64,000 bases of DNA from assembly GCF_017873605.1 (NCBI RefSeq), contig NZ_JAGGKI010000003.1, positions 124,001-188,000 on the forward strand, read 5' to 3'. Below the pieces are notes generated by a model that saw only the letters and a list, made by a program, of their open reading frames with translations, searched no databases and was not told the DNA's origin. The translations under genes and the position numbers were made by a program. How positions within the stretch are numbered: position 1 is the first letter of the stretch; every line of letters starts with the position of its first letter. This DNA comes from Paenibacillus lactis (GTDB lineage Bacteria > Bacillota > Bacilli > Paenibacillales > Paenibacillaceae). This document shows, piece after piece, positions 11,989 through 22,623 of the stretch.

Positions 11989-13149
11989 ATGCAAAGCAAA
12001 GATGCACACTCGTTCGTCGTATCCCGCGAAGACTGGTCGCTGCACCGCAAAGGCTACCAGGATCAGGTGCGCCACCAGCATAAAATCCGCGAAGTGATCA
12101 AGCGCAACCTGCCCGACCTCATCACCGAGGAAAATATTATTATGTCCGACGGCAAGCAGATCATTAAAGTTCCGATCCGCAGTCTTGACGAATATCGGTT
12201 CATCTATAATTACCAGAAACAGAAGCATGTCGGTCAAGGAGACGGAGACAGCAAGGTCGGTGACGTTCTCGGACGCGACCCTGCCTCTGCCCAGCCCGGT
12301 AAAGGGGAATCGGCCGGCGATCAGGCGGGCTATGATATTGTGGAAACCGAGGTCAGCTTGGAGGAATTGGAGAACATGCTGTTCGAGGAGCTCGAGCTCC
12401 CGCATCTTCAGCCCAAAGACAAGGAGCAGATCGAGACGCAATCCATCGTCTTTAACGATATCCGCAAGAAAGGCATCATGTCCAACATCGACAAGAAGCG
12501 GACCATTCTTGAAAATCTGCGGCGCAACGCCAGAGACGGCAAGCCCGGCATCCATGGCATCAGCCCCGACGATCTCCGCTACAAAACATGGGACGATACG
12601 GTTGTCCCTGAATCAAATGCCGTTATTATCGCCATGATGGATACGTCAGGCAGTATGGGCTCCTTCGAGAAGTACTGCGCGCGAAGCTTCTTCTTCTGGA
12701 TGACCCGCTTTCTCCGCAGGCAGTACGAAAAGGTGGAAATCGTATTTATCGCCCACCATACCGAAGCGAAGGAAGTGACCGAGGAGGAGTTCTTCACCCG
12801 GGGCGAAAGCGGGGGCACGATCTGTTCATCGGCTTACCAGAAGGCACTCGACATCATCCATAACCGGTATCCTCCTGCCAACTACAACATCTACCCTTTT
12901 CATTTCTCGGACGGCGACAACCTCACCTCCGATAACGAACGATGCGTCAAGCTGATCGGCGAGCTGCTGAAGGTAAGCAATATGTTCGGATACGGCGAGG
13001 TCAACCAATACAACCGAAGCAGTACGCTAATGTCCGCTTACAAGAACATTAAGCTGGACCAGTTTATGTATCATGTCATTAAGGATAAGGGCGAGGTGTA
13101 CGAGGCGCTGAAGACATTTTTCCGGAAGCGGGAAGGAGCTGCTGTGTAG
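11989..13149 (+). CDS. yhbH: Sporulation protein YhbH (DUF444)
   Basis: YhbH belongs to the DUF444/YeaH family, found with PrkA/YeaG kinases and SpoVR/YcgB; B. subtilis yhbH mutants are affected in sporulation. The 386-residue protein has an N-terminal DUF444 region that includes [11 protein letters not shown] low-complexity stretch (82-115) and an acidic segment (120-150) follow. The C-terminal von Willebrand A-like domain has the MIDAS motif DTSGSMG (218-224). GGGAGGTGA lies 8 bases before the ATG. Its presumed partners are at 55.5 and 58.6 kb. Confidence 0.93.
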   Translation: MQSKDAHSFVVSREDWSLHRKGYQDQVRHQHKIREVIKRNLPDLITEENIIMSDGKQIIKVPIRSLDEYRFIYNYQKQKHVGQGDGDSKVGDVLGRDPASAQPGKGESAGDQAGYDIVETEVSLEELENMLFEELELPHLQPKDKEQIETQSIVFNDIRKKGIMSNIDKKRTILENLRRNARDGKPGIHGISPDDLRYKTWDDTVVPESNAVIIAMMDTSGSMGSFEKYCARSFFFWMTRFLRRQYEKVEIVFIAHHTEAKEVTEEEFFTRGESGGTICSSAYQKALDIIHNRYPPANYNIYPFHFSDGDNLTSDNERCVKLIGELLKVSNMFGYGEVNQYNRSSTLMSAYKNIKLDQFMYHVIKDKGEVYEALKTFFRKREGAAV

Positions 13150-13201
13150 CTGTTCGCCCCGCGAGAAAAATAACCTTTTGAAAATGGGATTCATCGCAAA
13201 C

Positions 13202-13227
13202 GGAGGAGGTACTGCCTCCTCTTTCTT
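13202..13227 (+). terminator. Probable yhbH terminator
   Basis: GAGGAGG (13203-13209) and CCTCCTC (13215-13221) form a hairpin with a 5-base loop, followed by TTTCTT. Confidence 0.65.
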
Positions 13228-13509
13228 ATGGGGATTGCTCTCGTCTCGCCTTGCCTCAATTCCTCTACCCATTGCCGCTAACAAGCCGAATGCGAGCCGG
13301 CACGCCGGCAAGCACAGCCGCACCGAAATCAAATGAATAATCTGTCTTCATATTGTTATCTCGCTGTAGCCTCAGGTTCATTATTTTGTCACCTTCTACT
13401 CCTCCGAAGATGATAGTATTAGCTATGACATCTTGTTGCAGGATTTTGCAGAATTCGATCCATTATTACATAAGCTGCAGCTTCTGCTAAATGAAAGGGA
13501 AGGTTTACC
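13228..13509. other. Intergenic spacer before the acyltransferase
   Basis: No gene is seen apart from the possible short upstream frame described next. The region presumably contains the acyltransferase promoter, but I cannot place it with confidence. Confidence 0.4.
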
Positions 13510-13647
13510 ATGTTCCAAATGACACATCCATATCTAGACATCCAGACGTTTGTGAATATGTCCTACATATTATCACGGCAGCTGTTGCAGGGCGGAGCAG
13601 GCCCATGCCGCTCGAAAGGGGGAGTGGGCCGTGCCCGGATCCGGTAA
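13510..13647 (+). CDS. Possible 45-residue upstream ORF
   Basis: An ATG preceded by GGGAAGG at good spacing opens a frame of 45 codons. Its end overlaps the first 17 bases of the acyltransferase gene in another frame. The N-terminal half (MTHPYLDIQTFVNMSYILSR) is plausible protein; the C-terminal half is Gly/Arg-rich and may be fortuitous. It could be a real small protein or a coupling ORF for the downstream GTG start. I recognise no family. Confidence 0.3.
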   Translation: MFQMTHPYLDIQTFVNMSYILSRQLLQGGAGPCRSKGGVGRARIR

Positions 13648-15862
13648 GTCGCACTCGCGTTATATGCCCGGTCTTGACGGGCTCCGCGCCCTGGCGCTCA
13701 TCGGCGTCATGGCGTATCACTGGGGCTTTGGCTTTGCAAGCGGCGGATTCCTCGGAGTCAGCTTGTTTTTCGTGCTGTCCGGATATCTAATCACGGACAT
13801 CCTTACATCGCAGTGGCATCATCACCGCCGAATCGACTTGAAGGACTTCTGGGTCCGAAGGTTTCGGCGTCTGCTGCCGGCCATCATGATCATGCTCCTC
13901 CTCATCGTTGCATGGGTAACCCTGTTTGATCGCGAGCGTCTGCCAAACCTTAGGGGCGACGTGCTCGGGGCGATCACGTACATAAGCAATTGGCAGTTTA
14001 TATTCGAGCAGCAATCCTATTTCGAATCCTTCGGTCCCCCTTCGCCTCTTGGGCATTTCTGGTCGCTGGCTGTAGAGGAGCAGTTCTATCTGTTGTGGCC
14101 GCTGATCATGCTGGCCGGCCTTAAGCTGTTCCCGCGAAGAGGCCAGCTGTTCGCGTTCATCGCGGCGGGAGCCCTTCTGTCGGCCGCGGTCATGGGTGTG
14201 CTGTATCAGCCTGGAACGGATCCAAGCCGTGTCTATTACGGGACCGATACAAGAGCCTTCGGCCTGCTCATCGGAGCCGGACTCGCCATCGTTTGGCCCA
14301 GCTGGAAGCTCCCCGTTTCCGCGTCGCCTGCCGTCAGACGTACGCTGAACCTGATCGGCATGCTGGCCCTGCTCGTTGTGCTCCTCATGATGTGGAAGGT
14401 AGACCGTTACGATCCGTTCCTGTACCGGGGCGGGATGTTTCTCTTCTCGATTGCAGCGGCCGTGCTCGTAGCCGTATTGGCCCACCCGGCAACCGGACTG
14501 TCCCGCTTGTTCAGCGGGAAGCCGCTGCTGTGGCTCGGGGTTCGGTCTTATGGAATTTATCTGTGGCACTATCCTGTGTTGATATTGTTTTCCCCATCTT
14601 CCGGCGTCAGCGGGCTCAGCATGCCCCAGATCGTCTTGCAGGTGGCGGCGAGCATCGTACTGGCTGCCCTGTCCTGGAAATATGTCGAGCAGCCGATCCG
14701 CCGGGGCGGGTTCCGGAAGCTGAGGGAGCGCTTGAGCTCGCTCCGGAAACGCCCGGCCTCCATTTCCGTGAAAGGCTGGATCGTCTCGTTCAGCTCGCTT
14801 ATCCTGATCGGGATATTCTGTACCGGCATGATGAGCAGCGTCTCGGACGCGAAGACGGCCGGTGATATCGCAGCGATGCTTCATATTCCGGGACCGGACC
14901 TGGATCAGAACGGAACCGATCCAACTCGCGCCGGAGCGCCGGAAGAAACGATTACGCAGCTGCCAGCGAAAGAAACAATCACCGAACCGGACAAAGCCGG
15001 GAAGGACCCTGCCGATCCTCCAGCTCCCTTGGAAGGTTCCGGCCAGACTGACGGGAAACCGACGCCGGAGCCAACGACGCCTGCCAAGTCGGCCGATCCC
15101 GGAGACGAAGCTCAGTCCCATACCAATTCCAGCTTGAAAGACCATAGGGGAGTTCAAGATCAAGGGGATGACATGCCTCCCTCTGCAGGGAAGGATGCGG
15201 CTGTGAAGGAAGGCTCTGAGACAGGCGGTAAGCAGTCGGATGCGCCGCCTTCGCCATCCGGGAATACCGCCAAGGATTCGTCCGGTTCGAAGCCGGCCGG
15301 CCAAGAAAAGCCGTCGGAAAGCGACTCCGGCAGCAGCGGCATCTCGAAGCAGCCGGCAAGTCCGAAACCGGGCACTCAGACTAAAGAGCCGATATCAGGC
15401 GCTGCCGTATCAGCGATCGGCGATTCCGTCATGCTAGGCGTCTCCCCTTATCTGGAGAAGGCGATCCCCGGCATCCATGTCGATGCGGTTATCGGCCGTC
15501 AAATGCGGCAGGCGAGGGATCTCCTGCCCGGGCTGCAGGCGAATAACCGAATCCAAGGCGGCACCGTCATCATTGGGCTTGGGACGAACGGCGCCTTTGC
15601 GCAGAAGGACCTGGACAGTCTGTTAAAGTCGCTCGAGCCCGCGCAGCGCATATTGCTCGTCAATACCCGGGTACCCCGGGAGTGGGAGCAGAACGTCAAT
15701 GAGATGCTGGCAGCCGCTGCAGACCGGTATCCGAACGTGAAGCTCATCGATTGGTATTCGGCCAGCAAGGGCCATCCGGAATATTTCCGCTCGGACGGCG
15801 TTCATCTGGAGCCGGAAGGCGCAGCCGCTTATACTTCCATGCTGCTGGAAGCTCTTAAGTAA
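13631..15862 (+). CDS. OatA-type acyltransferase with C-terminal SGNH domain
   Basis: The 743-residue protein combines an acyltransferase-3 membrane domain (about 12-400) with an extracytoplasmic SGNH esterase/transferase domain (about 590-743). This is the architecture of OatA-like enzymes, which O-acetylate peptidoglycan or other cell-surface polymers. PGLDGLRALA opens the membrane domain, and GHFWSLAVEEQFY holds the typical E-E-Q-F-Y. The SGNH part has the block I serine in AIGDSVML, a GLGTNG block and the terminal DGVHL pair. A low-complexity Pro/Ser/Lys/Gly linker of roughly 170 residues, perhaps wall-spanning, joins the two. The GTG start has GGGGGAG 7 bases upstream. The acetylated substrate is unknown. 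Confidence 0.9.
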   Translation: MPGSGKSHSRYMPGLDGLRALALIGVMAYHWGFGFASGGFLGVSLFFVLSGYLITDILTSQWHHHRRIDLKDFWVRRFRRLLPAIMIMLLLIVAWVTLFDRERLPNLRGDVLGAITYISNWQFIFEQQSYFESFGPPSPLGHFWSLAVEEQFYLLWPLIMLAGLKLFPRRGQLFAFIAAGALLSAAVMGVLYQPGTDPSRVYYGTDTRAFGLLIGAGLAIVWPSWKLPVSASPAVRRTLNLIGMLALLVVLLMMWKVDRYDPFLYRGGMFLFSIAAAVLVAVLAHPATGLSRLFSGKPLLWLGVRSYGIYLWHYPVLILFSPSSGVSGLSMPQIVLQVAASIVLAALSWKYVEQPIRRGGFRKLRERLSSLRKRPASISVKGWIVSFSSLILIGIFCTGMMSSVSDAKTAGDIAAMLHIPGPDLDQNGTDPTRAGAPEETITQLPAKETITEPDKAGKDPADPPAPLEGSGQTDGKPTPEPTTPAKSADPGDEAQSHTNSSLKDHRGVQDQGDDMPPSAGKDAAVKEGSETGGKQSDAPPSPSGNTAKDSSGSKPAGQEKPSESDSGSSGISKQPASPKPGTQTKEPISGAAVSAIGDSVMLGVSPYLEKAIPGIHVDAVIGRQMRQARDLLPGLQANNRIQGGTVIIGLGTNGAFAQKDLDSLLKSLEPAQRILLVNTRVPREWEQNVNEMLAAAADRYPNVKLIDWYSASKGHPEYFRSDGVHLEPEGAAAYTSMLLEALK

Positions 15863-15927
15863 CATAAGGTTTTATCTTACTTATCCTGCATATGCTATCA
15901 TTCATTTACTAAGCGATTTGCCTATAC

Positions 15928-15968
15928 GCCGGCCCTCTCTCCTATTCTATGAGACAGGCCGGCTTTTT
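15928..15968 (+). terminator. Terminator of the acyltransferase gene
   Basis: GCCGGCC (15928-15934) pairs with GGCCGGC (15957-15963) and is followed by TTTTT. Confidence 0.8.
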
Positions 15969-16062
15969 ACTTATATACGTGAGCGCGGCAAGCAATATGA
16001 TATAATTCGATTACGAATTCATCATTTCGAATGAAAATGAAAAGGCGGTGCTAAAAATCTCT

Positions 16063-16899
16063 ATGAACCATATCGTATCGATGAAATGGCTGCTGGCAAG
16101 GCTCTACGAGCCCGATCTCGTCATCGTGGATTGTCGTTTTACCCTGGGCCAGCCGGATCAAGGCCGTACCGCTTATGACGAGACGCATATTCCGCGGGCC
16201 GTTTATCTTGACCTGGAGAAGGACCTCTCCTCTCCTGCAGCCCAGCATGGTGGCCGTCATCCGCTTCCGGACATGGAGCAGCTCGCCTCGGCCTTTGGCA
16301 AAGCCGGAATCCATCAGGACGCGCGTGTCGTTATCTATGATGACCAAGGCGGCATGATGGCCAGCCGGCTGTGGTGGATGCTGAAATACACGGGACATGA
16401 GCAGGCTTACGTGATGGACGAAGGCTTTACGGCCTGGAAGGAGGCTTCCTATCCGGTCACGGACGAGACGCCTGTCGTCATTCCGGCGACGTATGAGCCG
16501 TCGCTTCAGCCGGCCATGCTCGCCTCAATGGAGGATGTGCGTGCCGCTTCCAAGGACGGCTCGCACATCCTTATCGATTCCCGCGATCCGCGCCGCTATG
16601 CCGGCATTGAGGAGCCGCTGGACGTGAAGGCCGGCCATATCCCGGGCGCGGTCAACTATTTCTGGAAAGGCGTCCAGGATGCATCCGGGCATTGGAAGGA
16701 TGCGCAAGCGCTCCAGGAGCATTTTTCAGGGATTTCAAAGGATGCCCAGGTCATCGTTTATTGCGGGTCCGGCGTCTCTGCATGCCCGAATGTGCTCGCT
16801 TTGAAGGAGGCCGGATATACGAACGTGAAGCTGTACGCCGGAAGCTGGAGCGATTGGATCAGCTACGAGGGGAACCCGATCTCCACGGGAGAAGAATAA
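16063..16899 (+). CDS. Two-domain sulfurtransferase (rhodanese family)
   Basis: The protein of about 278 residues has tandem rhodanese domains, as in thiosulfate or 3-mercaptopyruvate sulfurtransferases. The C-terminal domain carries the active-site loop CGSGVSAC, whose first Cys is about residue 234. The N-terminal domain has DDQGGMMA at the equivalent place and is catalytically inactive, as is normal. The CGSGVSAC loop alone does not settle the substrate. An upstream in-frame GTG at 16048 could be the start; I prefer ATG 16063, with AGGCGGTG about 12 bases away. Confidence 0.88.
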   Translation: MNHIVSMKWLLARLYEPDLVIVDCRFTLGQPDQGRTAYDETHIPRAVYLDLEKDLSSPAAQHGGRHPLPDMEQLASAFGKAGIHQDARVVIYDDQGGMMASRLWWMLKYTGHEQAYVMDEGFTAWKEASYPVTDETPVVIPATYEPSLQPAMLASMEDVRAASKDGSHILIDSRDPRRYAGIEEPLDVKAGHIPGAVNYFWKGVQDASGHWKDAQALQEHFSGISKDAQVIVYCGSGVSACPNVLALKEAGYTNVKLYAGSWSDWISYEGNPISTGEE

Positions 16900-17076
16900 T
16901 AAAGGTCCGCGCCCGGACACGTTGAAGGGGCTGTGGCTGCTTGCCGTGAGGCAGGCTGCTGCAGCCCTGTCTGTGCTTTTCATTGCAGCTGCAAGAATGG
17001 ATATAGTTGTTTTTTATCGGTACATATCCATTGTGGATTGGTAAAATAAGGTTGCCGATTTTAAGGGGGGAACGTA

Positions 17077-18132
17077 ATGGGTCATCATTTTGATTCCTTA
17101 TTCAATAAATATTACGAGGAGCATCATTTCGCAGGAGCGGTTCTTATCAAAGACGGCAGCGATACGATTTTTGAACGGGCATACGGCCTGGCTCATCGCG
17201 GCTTCCAAGTCCCGAATACGATCCATACAAGGTTTGATACCGCATCGGTCACGAAGCTGTTTACAGCAGTGGCGATTTTGCAGCTTGTTGATCGGGGAAT
17301 GATTCGGCTTGACGACCGTATAACGGACATTATTGACCTGACCGGCACCAAAATTCCTGATGATGTGACAATTGCCCATCTACTCACGCATACTTCGGGC
17401 ATCGCAGACGACGCAGACGAAGAATTGGGAGAGAGCTACGAGGCGTTGTTTATCAGCAAGCCCAACTATTCAATAAGAAACTGCATTGATTTTATTCCGC
17501 AGTTTGCCTATAAGGAGCCGAAGTTCAAGGCGGGAACGGATGTCAGCTATAATAACTGTGCTTTTGTGCTGCTTGGACTTGCCATCGAAGAAGCAACCGG
17601 TCAAAACTACCGTGATTATGTGGCACAGAACATATTTCGAGCTTGTGGAATGAAGCACACGTCCTTTATCGCTAAGGATGAGGGCGATATGGCGGTGGCT
17701 GAAGGATATGCCGCTGCCTTCAACGAGGACAATGAAATGATATGGAAAAAGAATATTTACTCCTTCCCTCCAATCGGTACTGCTGACGGAGGAGCCTATA
17801 CCACAGTCGGCGATCTTGATGTATTCATGCGTTCCTTGGCGGACGGGAAGCTTCTGTCCGTTGAGATGACCAGGGAAATCATGAAGCCGCAAACCGACAT
17901 CGAAAGAGCGTATGAATGGGGAAAGGTCATAAACGGGTACGGATTTCATTTCACCTATGATCTTAAGGGAAATCTCGTTCGTATGTACAAAGAGGGTTCT
18001 AATGCCGGAGTAGCCGTCATGTTTGCGTACTATCCAAAAATTGAAACGACGAGCATCATTCTGGCCAATCAAACCTGTGATGTATGGGAGCTGCATGCGA
18101 TGGCGGAACAGCTGATATTGGCAGCAAAATAA
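17077..18132 (+). CDS. Serine hydrolase of the beta-lactamase/PBP4* family
   Basis: The 351-residue protein has the class C beta-lactamase-like motifs: nucleophile Ser57 in SVTK (57-60), Tyr158 in YNN (158-160), and the HLLTHTSGI segment (101-109) typical of this family. No signal peptide is visible, so it is probably cytoplasmic. Members include esterases and D-amino-acid peptidases, and the substrate cannot be told. AGGGGGG precedes the ATG. It appears monocistronic. Confidence 0.9.
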   Translation: MGHHFDSLFNKYYEEHHFAGAVLIKDGSDTIFERAYGLAHRGFQVPNTIHTRFDTASVTKLFTAVAILQLVDRGMIRLDDRITDIIDLTGTKIPDDVTIAHLLTHTSGIADDADEELGESYEALFISKPNYSIRNCIDFIPQFAYKEPKFKAGTDVSYNNCAFVLLGLAIEEATGQNYRDYVAQNIFRACGMKHTSFIAKDEGDMAVAEGYAAAFNEDNEMIWKKNIYSFPPIGTADGGAYTTVGDLDVFMRSLADGKLLSVEMTREIMKPQTDIERAYEWGKVINGYGFHFTYDLKGNLVRMYKEGSNAGVAVMFAYYPKIETTSIILANQTCDVWELHAMAEQLILAAK

Positions 18133-18371
18133 TACACTTATGTTAAGCAGTAACCCTTAAGATAGATATCCAAAACTCTCTTTCGACAAACGATGGGAAT
18201 TTTAAGGGTGTTTAACTATTTCAGCATTTCCGTTTGACATTGCACCATAACCTTAAACTCAAGTGACGGATTTCCTGCGCAACACCCATGCTTCTCACCC
18301 GTAAGCTTCGCATTTGCATGAATGTGATAAGCTGGTTTTAGATTTCCAATTTCTGAAAGGAAGTGTTGCAG

Positions 18372-18710
18372 ATGAAATTGAATCACGTTAATCTGACCGT
18401 CACGGATGTATCCGCTGCGAAAAATTTCTTGCAAACCTACTTCGGGTTGAAGATCGGTGGAGAGCGCGGGGAAGCCTTTGCCGCGCTGTTTGACGATGAC
18501 GGGCTTGTGCTGACGCTGATGAAGGGAACCGAAGCGCATTATCCGAAAACCTTCCATATTGGCTTTATTCAGGAGAATGAGGAGAAGGTGAACGAGATGT
18601 ATCGGCGTTTAACGGAGGACGGCTTCGAGGCGTCGTCTCCGAAGCGGGCCCACGGTTGGACCTTCTATGTGAAAGCTCCCGGGGGCTTCACCGTGGAGGT
18701 ATTGGCGTAG
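18372..18710 (+). CDS. VOC (glyoxalase/bleomycin-resistance fold) protein
   Basis: The 112-residue protein starts with MKLNHVNLTVTDV and ends with PGGFTVEVLA, both typical of single-domain vicinal-oxygen-chelate proteins. These may be dioxygenases, isomerases or antibiotic-binding proteins. The metal-ligand candidates are His5 and the Glu in the final strand. GAAAGGAAG lies 9 bases before the ATG at 18372; an earlier in-frame TTG overlaps it. Confidence 0.85.
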   Translation: MKLNHVNLTVTDVSAAKNFLQTYFGLKIGGERGEAFAALFDDDGLVLTLMKGTEAHYPKTFHIGFIQENEEKVNEMYRRLTEDGFEASSPKRAHGWTFYVKAPGGFTVEVLA

Positions 18711-18737
18711 GTTTGCCAGCTTCCCAAGTTAAAGTAA

Positions 18738-18790
18738 GGAAAAAATCTAAACACCCCGTGCGCACAGCCTGTGCGTACGGGGTGTAATCT
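18738..18790 (-). terminator. Terminator downstream of the SDR pseudogene
   Basis: ACACCCCGTGCGCAC (18751-18765) pairs with GTGCGTACGGGGTGT (18771-18785) with a 5-base loop and one mismatch. On the minus strand it is followed by a T-rich tail. The hairpin overlaps the 3' end of the read-through frame of the SDR gene. Confidence 0.75.
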
Positions 18791-19577
18791 TGTGCACATT
18801 GCATTCCGTTACAGATGGATGCGATCCGCCGCTTGCATCGATGCACTGTCCGGTGATCCAGCGGCTTTCCGAGGATGCCAGGAAAGCGGCCACATCGGCG
18901 ATATCCGCCGGCTCCCCCCACCTGCCAAAGATGGAGTATTCCGCGCCGAATTGACGGGAGGCCGGATCCTACAGCATCGCGGCATTCATCTCGGTTGCGA
19001 TGAACCCCGGCTGGATGGCGTTGATCGTAATCCCCCGCGCGCCAAGCTGATTAGCCAGCGACAGCGTAAGCGTGTTAATCGCTCCCTTGGTCATGCTGTA
19101 GGCCGGAACGGCCGGCAGCGATATTCTAGTCGTTGCCGACGACAGATTAATGATGCGCCCTCCGTCCCTCAGCCGCGGCAGCGCCTGCTGTATCAGGAAA
19201 AACGGCATTTTTACGTTGACCCGCATCACCTCGTCGAAATCCTTCTCGGATGTCTCATCAATGGTCACGGCCAGGCCGATCCCGGCGTTGTTGACCAAAA
19301 TGTCGAGCCCCGTCTCTCCTGTCCGCTGCCGTAATTCTTCATCCAGGGCAGCGTAGAGCGATTCGACGCTCTGGACCGTATCCAGCACAGCCCCGATCGC
19401 GAATGCCCTTCCCCCGCTTCGCTCGATTTCGCGCACAACCTCCTCGGCAGCTTCCCGGTTCTTGCCGTAATGAACGGCTGTTAAGGCCCCTTCTTGAGCC
19501 AAGCGTTTCGCTATCGCCCCTCCGATCCCCCGGCTGGCTCCCGTGACGAGTGCTGCTTTTCCATTTAACTTACTCAT
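18747..19577 (-). pseudogene. SDR oxidoreductase gene with an in-frame amber stop
   Basis: The product is a short-chain dehydrogenase with the Rossmann motif TGASRGIG, the NNAG motif, catalytic Ser in INLSSA and YSMTK as the Y-x3-K pair. The frame meets TAG at 18969-18971, about 203 codons in. Read through, the same frame continues with [20 protein letters not shown] and [12 protein letters not shown], the standard SDR C-terminus, and stops at 18747. A single base change therefore removes the last 50 or so conserved residues. It could be a pseudogene, a sequence error or a suppressed stop. ATG 19577 was chosen for its spacing to AAAGGG. Confidence 0.85.
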
Positions 19578-19690
19578 GTATATCATCCCTTTCCTCTGAT
19601 TTCACTTTCAGTTGTACCATAGGGGCCGTTTTGAAATGTTGCGCTCCTATTCTGTCCGTTCAGAGAGGACACGGATCGAAAATGATTTAC

Positions 19691-19717
19691 AAGTCATGTC
19701 ATGTTCCTATATAATAA
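19691..19717 (+). promoter_or_regulatory. Promoter of the yitT leader
   Basis: TTTACA and TATAAT are separated by 18 bases, upstream of an untranslated leader that contains a terminator. It is oriented toward the yitT-family gene. Confidence 0.5.
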
Positions 19718-19756
19718 AAAGTATCAAAAGAGCTGCGCAACTTACGTTTGCATAAG

Positions 19757-19795
19757 GCGATTAAAGGATGATTTTTCCTTTAATCGCTTTTTTTG
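19757..19795 (+). terminator. Attenuator-like terminator in the yitT leader
   Basis: GCGATTAAAGGA (19757-19768) pairs perfectly with TCCTTTAATCGC (19776-19787) and is followed by seven T. It lies between the promoter near 19.7 kb and the YitT start at 19824. No plus-strand gene upstream needs it, which suggests regulated read-through or a short RNA of about 75 nt. Confidence 0.7.
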
Positions 19796-19823
19796 TGAGT
19801 TTAGATTCAGTGGAGGTATTCGT

Positions 19824-20660
19824 ATGAAAAAAAGACTTTTCGACATGCTTATGCTGCTGGTAGGGGCTTTCCTGTTCGCTCTTGCCGTCAACCTGTTTAT
19901 TATTCCGAACGATTTCGGGGAAGGCGGCGTAACGGGGATTTCGATTATTTTATATTACCTGCTTAAATGGTCCCCCGCGCTCGTCAGCATCGTCATTAAC
20001 GGCATTTTGCTGATTATCGGCTATAAGCTGCTTGATAAGAAAACGACCGTCTACACCATCATTGCTGTCGGCTTCAATTCCCTGTTCCTGCATCTGACCG
20101 AGCATTGGGAAATTTCGTCGAGCGAGCCGGTCATTAATGCGATATTCGCCGGGCTCCTTGCCGGGGTCGGCATCGGGCTCATCATCAGGGTAGGCGGAAC
20201 GACGGCGGGTACGGCCATACTCGCACGGCTCGCCAACAAATATTGGGACTGGAATATCAGCTACGCCCTTCTGTTCTTCGACCTGATTGTAGCGGGACTC
20301 TCCATCTTCGTCATCGGAATTGAGAAGGTCATGTTCACGGTAGTTATTCTCTATATCGGTACCAAGGCTATGGAGTTCATTATCGAAGGCCTGAATCCGA
20401 AAAAAGCCGTCACGATCATCTCCACCCACCACGACCGCATTGCGGTACGGGTGACGGAGGTTATGGACCGGGGAGTAACGGTTTTGCGAGGATATGGCTA
20501 TTATACCGGTCAGCCGAAGGATGTATTGTACATCGTGATCAGCAAGCAGGAGGTATCGATGCTGAAGAAGATCGTTCGCGCAGAGGACAAAAACGCATTT
20601 GTTACAATCCATGACGTTCGCGACGTATTCGGCGAAGGCTTCATAGATATATCCAAGTAG
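19824..20660 (+). CDS. YitT family membrane protein
   Basis: The 278-residue protein has five or six hydrophobic helices. NLFIIPNDFGEGGVTGISI and RVGGTTAGTAILA are the hallmark loops of the YitT/DUF161 family. A C-terminal cytoplasmic DUF2179 domain (about 215-275) contains GVTVLRGYGYYTG. The function is unknown. TGGAGG lies before the ATG; the open frame extends to 19701 but crosses the terminator. A second, shorter YitT protein is at 39.2 kb. Confidence 0.9.
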   Translation: MKKRLFDMLMLLVGAFLFALAVNLFIIPNDFGEGGVTGISIILYYLLKWSPALVSIVINGILLIIGYKLLDKKTTVYTIIAVGFNSLFLHLTEHWEISSSEPVINAIFAGLLAGVGIGLIIRVGGTTAGTAILARLANKYWDWNISYALLFFDLIVAGLSIFVIGIEKVMFTVVILYIGTKAMEFIIEGLNPKKAVTIISTHHDRIAVRVTEVMDRGVTVLRGYGYYTGQPKDVLYIVISKQEVSMLKKIVRAEDKNAFVTIHDVRDVFGEGFIDISK

Positions 20661-20692
20661 TTAAATTATTAATTTTACACTAAAATCAAACA

Positions 20693-20737
20693 AAGATCGA
20701 GAAAAATCTTGCGAGGGGGTTTTTTTCGATCTTTTTT
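20693..20737 (+). terminator. Terminator of yitT
   Basis: AAGATCGA(GAAAAA) pairs with (TTTTTT)TCGATCTT and is followed by a run of T. Confidence 0.85.
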
Positions 20738-22476
<1,739 letters not shown>

Positions 22477-22497
22477 AGAGGGTATACGCCAATAACA

Positions 22498-22542
22498 GGG
22501 CCGTCCCGCCAGCAGGAATTCTCTGCTGCGGGACGGCCTTTT
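22498..22542 (+). terminator. Terminator of gdhA
   Basis: GGCCGTCCCGC pairs with GCGGGACGGCC, has an inner CAGCAG/CTGCTG extension and is followed by TTTTC. Confidence 0.85.
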
Positions 22543-22564
22543 CATGTTTTTCAAACCCTACATG

Positions 22565-22615
22565 TAAAAAAAGAAGCCCCCCCGCAAGATGAACGTTCTT
22601 ACGGGAAGGCCTTCT
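22565..22615 (-). terminator. Terminator of ddh
   Basis: On the minus strand AGAAGGCC..CCCG pairs imperfectly with CGGG..GGCTTCT, followed by seven T, just after the ddh stop. Confidence 0.7.
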
Positions 22616-22623
22616 CTTACGGC

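Noticed and set aside
13787..15304. 505-codon minus-strand open frame across the acyltransferase gene
   Set aside because: Arg/Gln/Pro-rich shadow of a GC-rich gene; no RBS and no recognisable domain.
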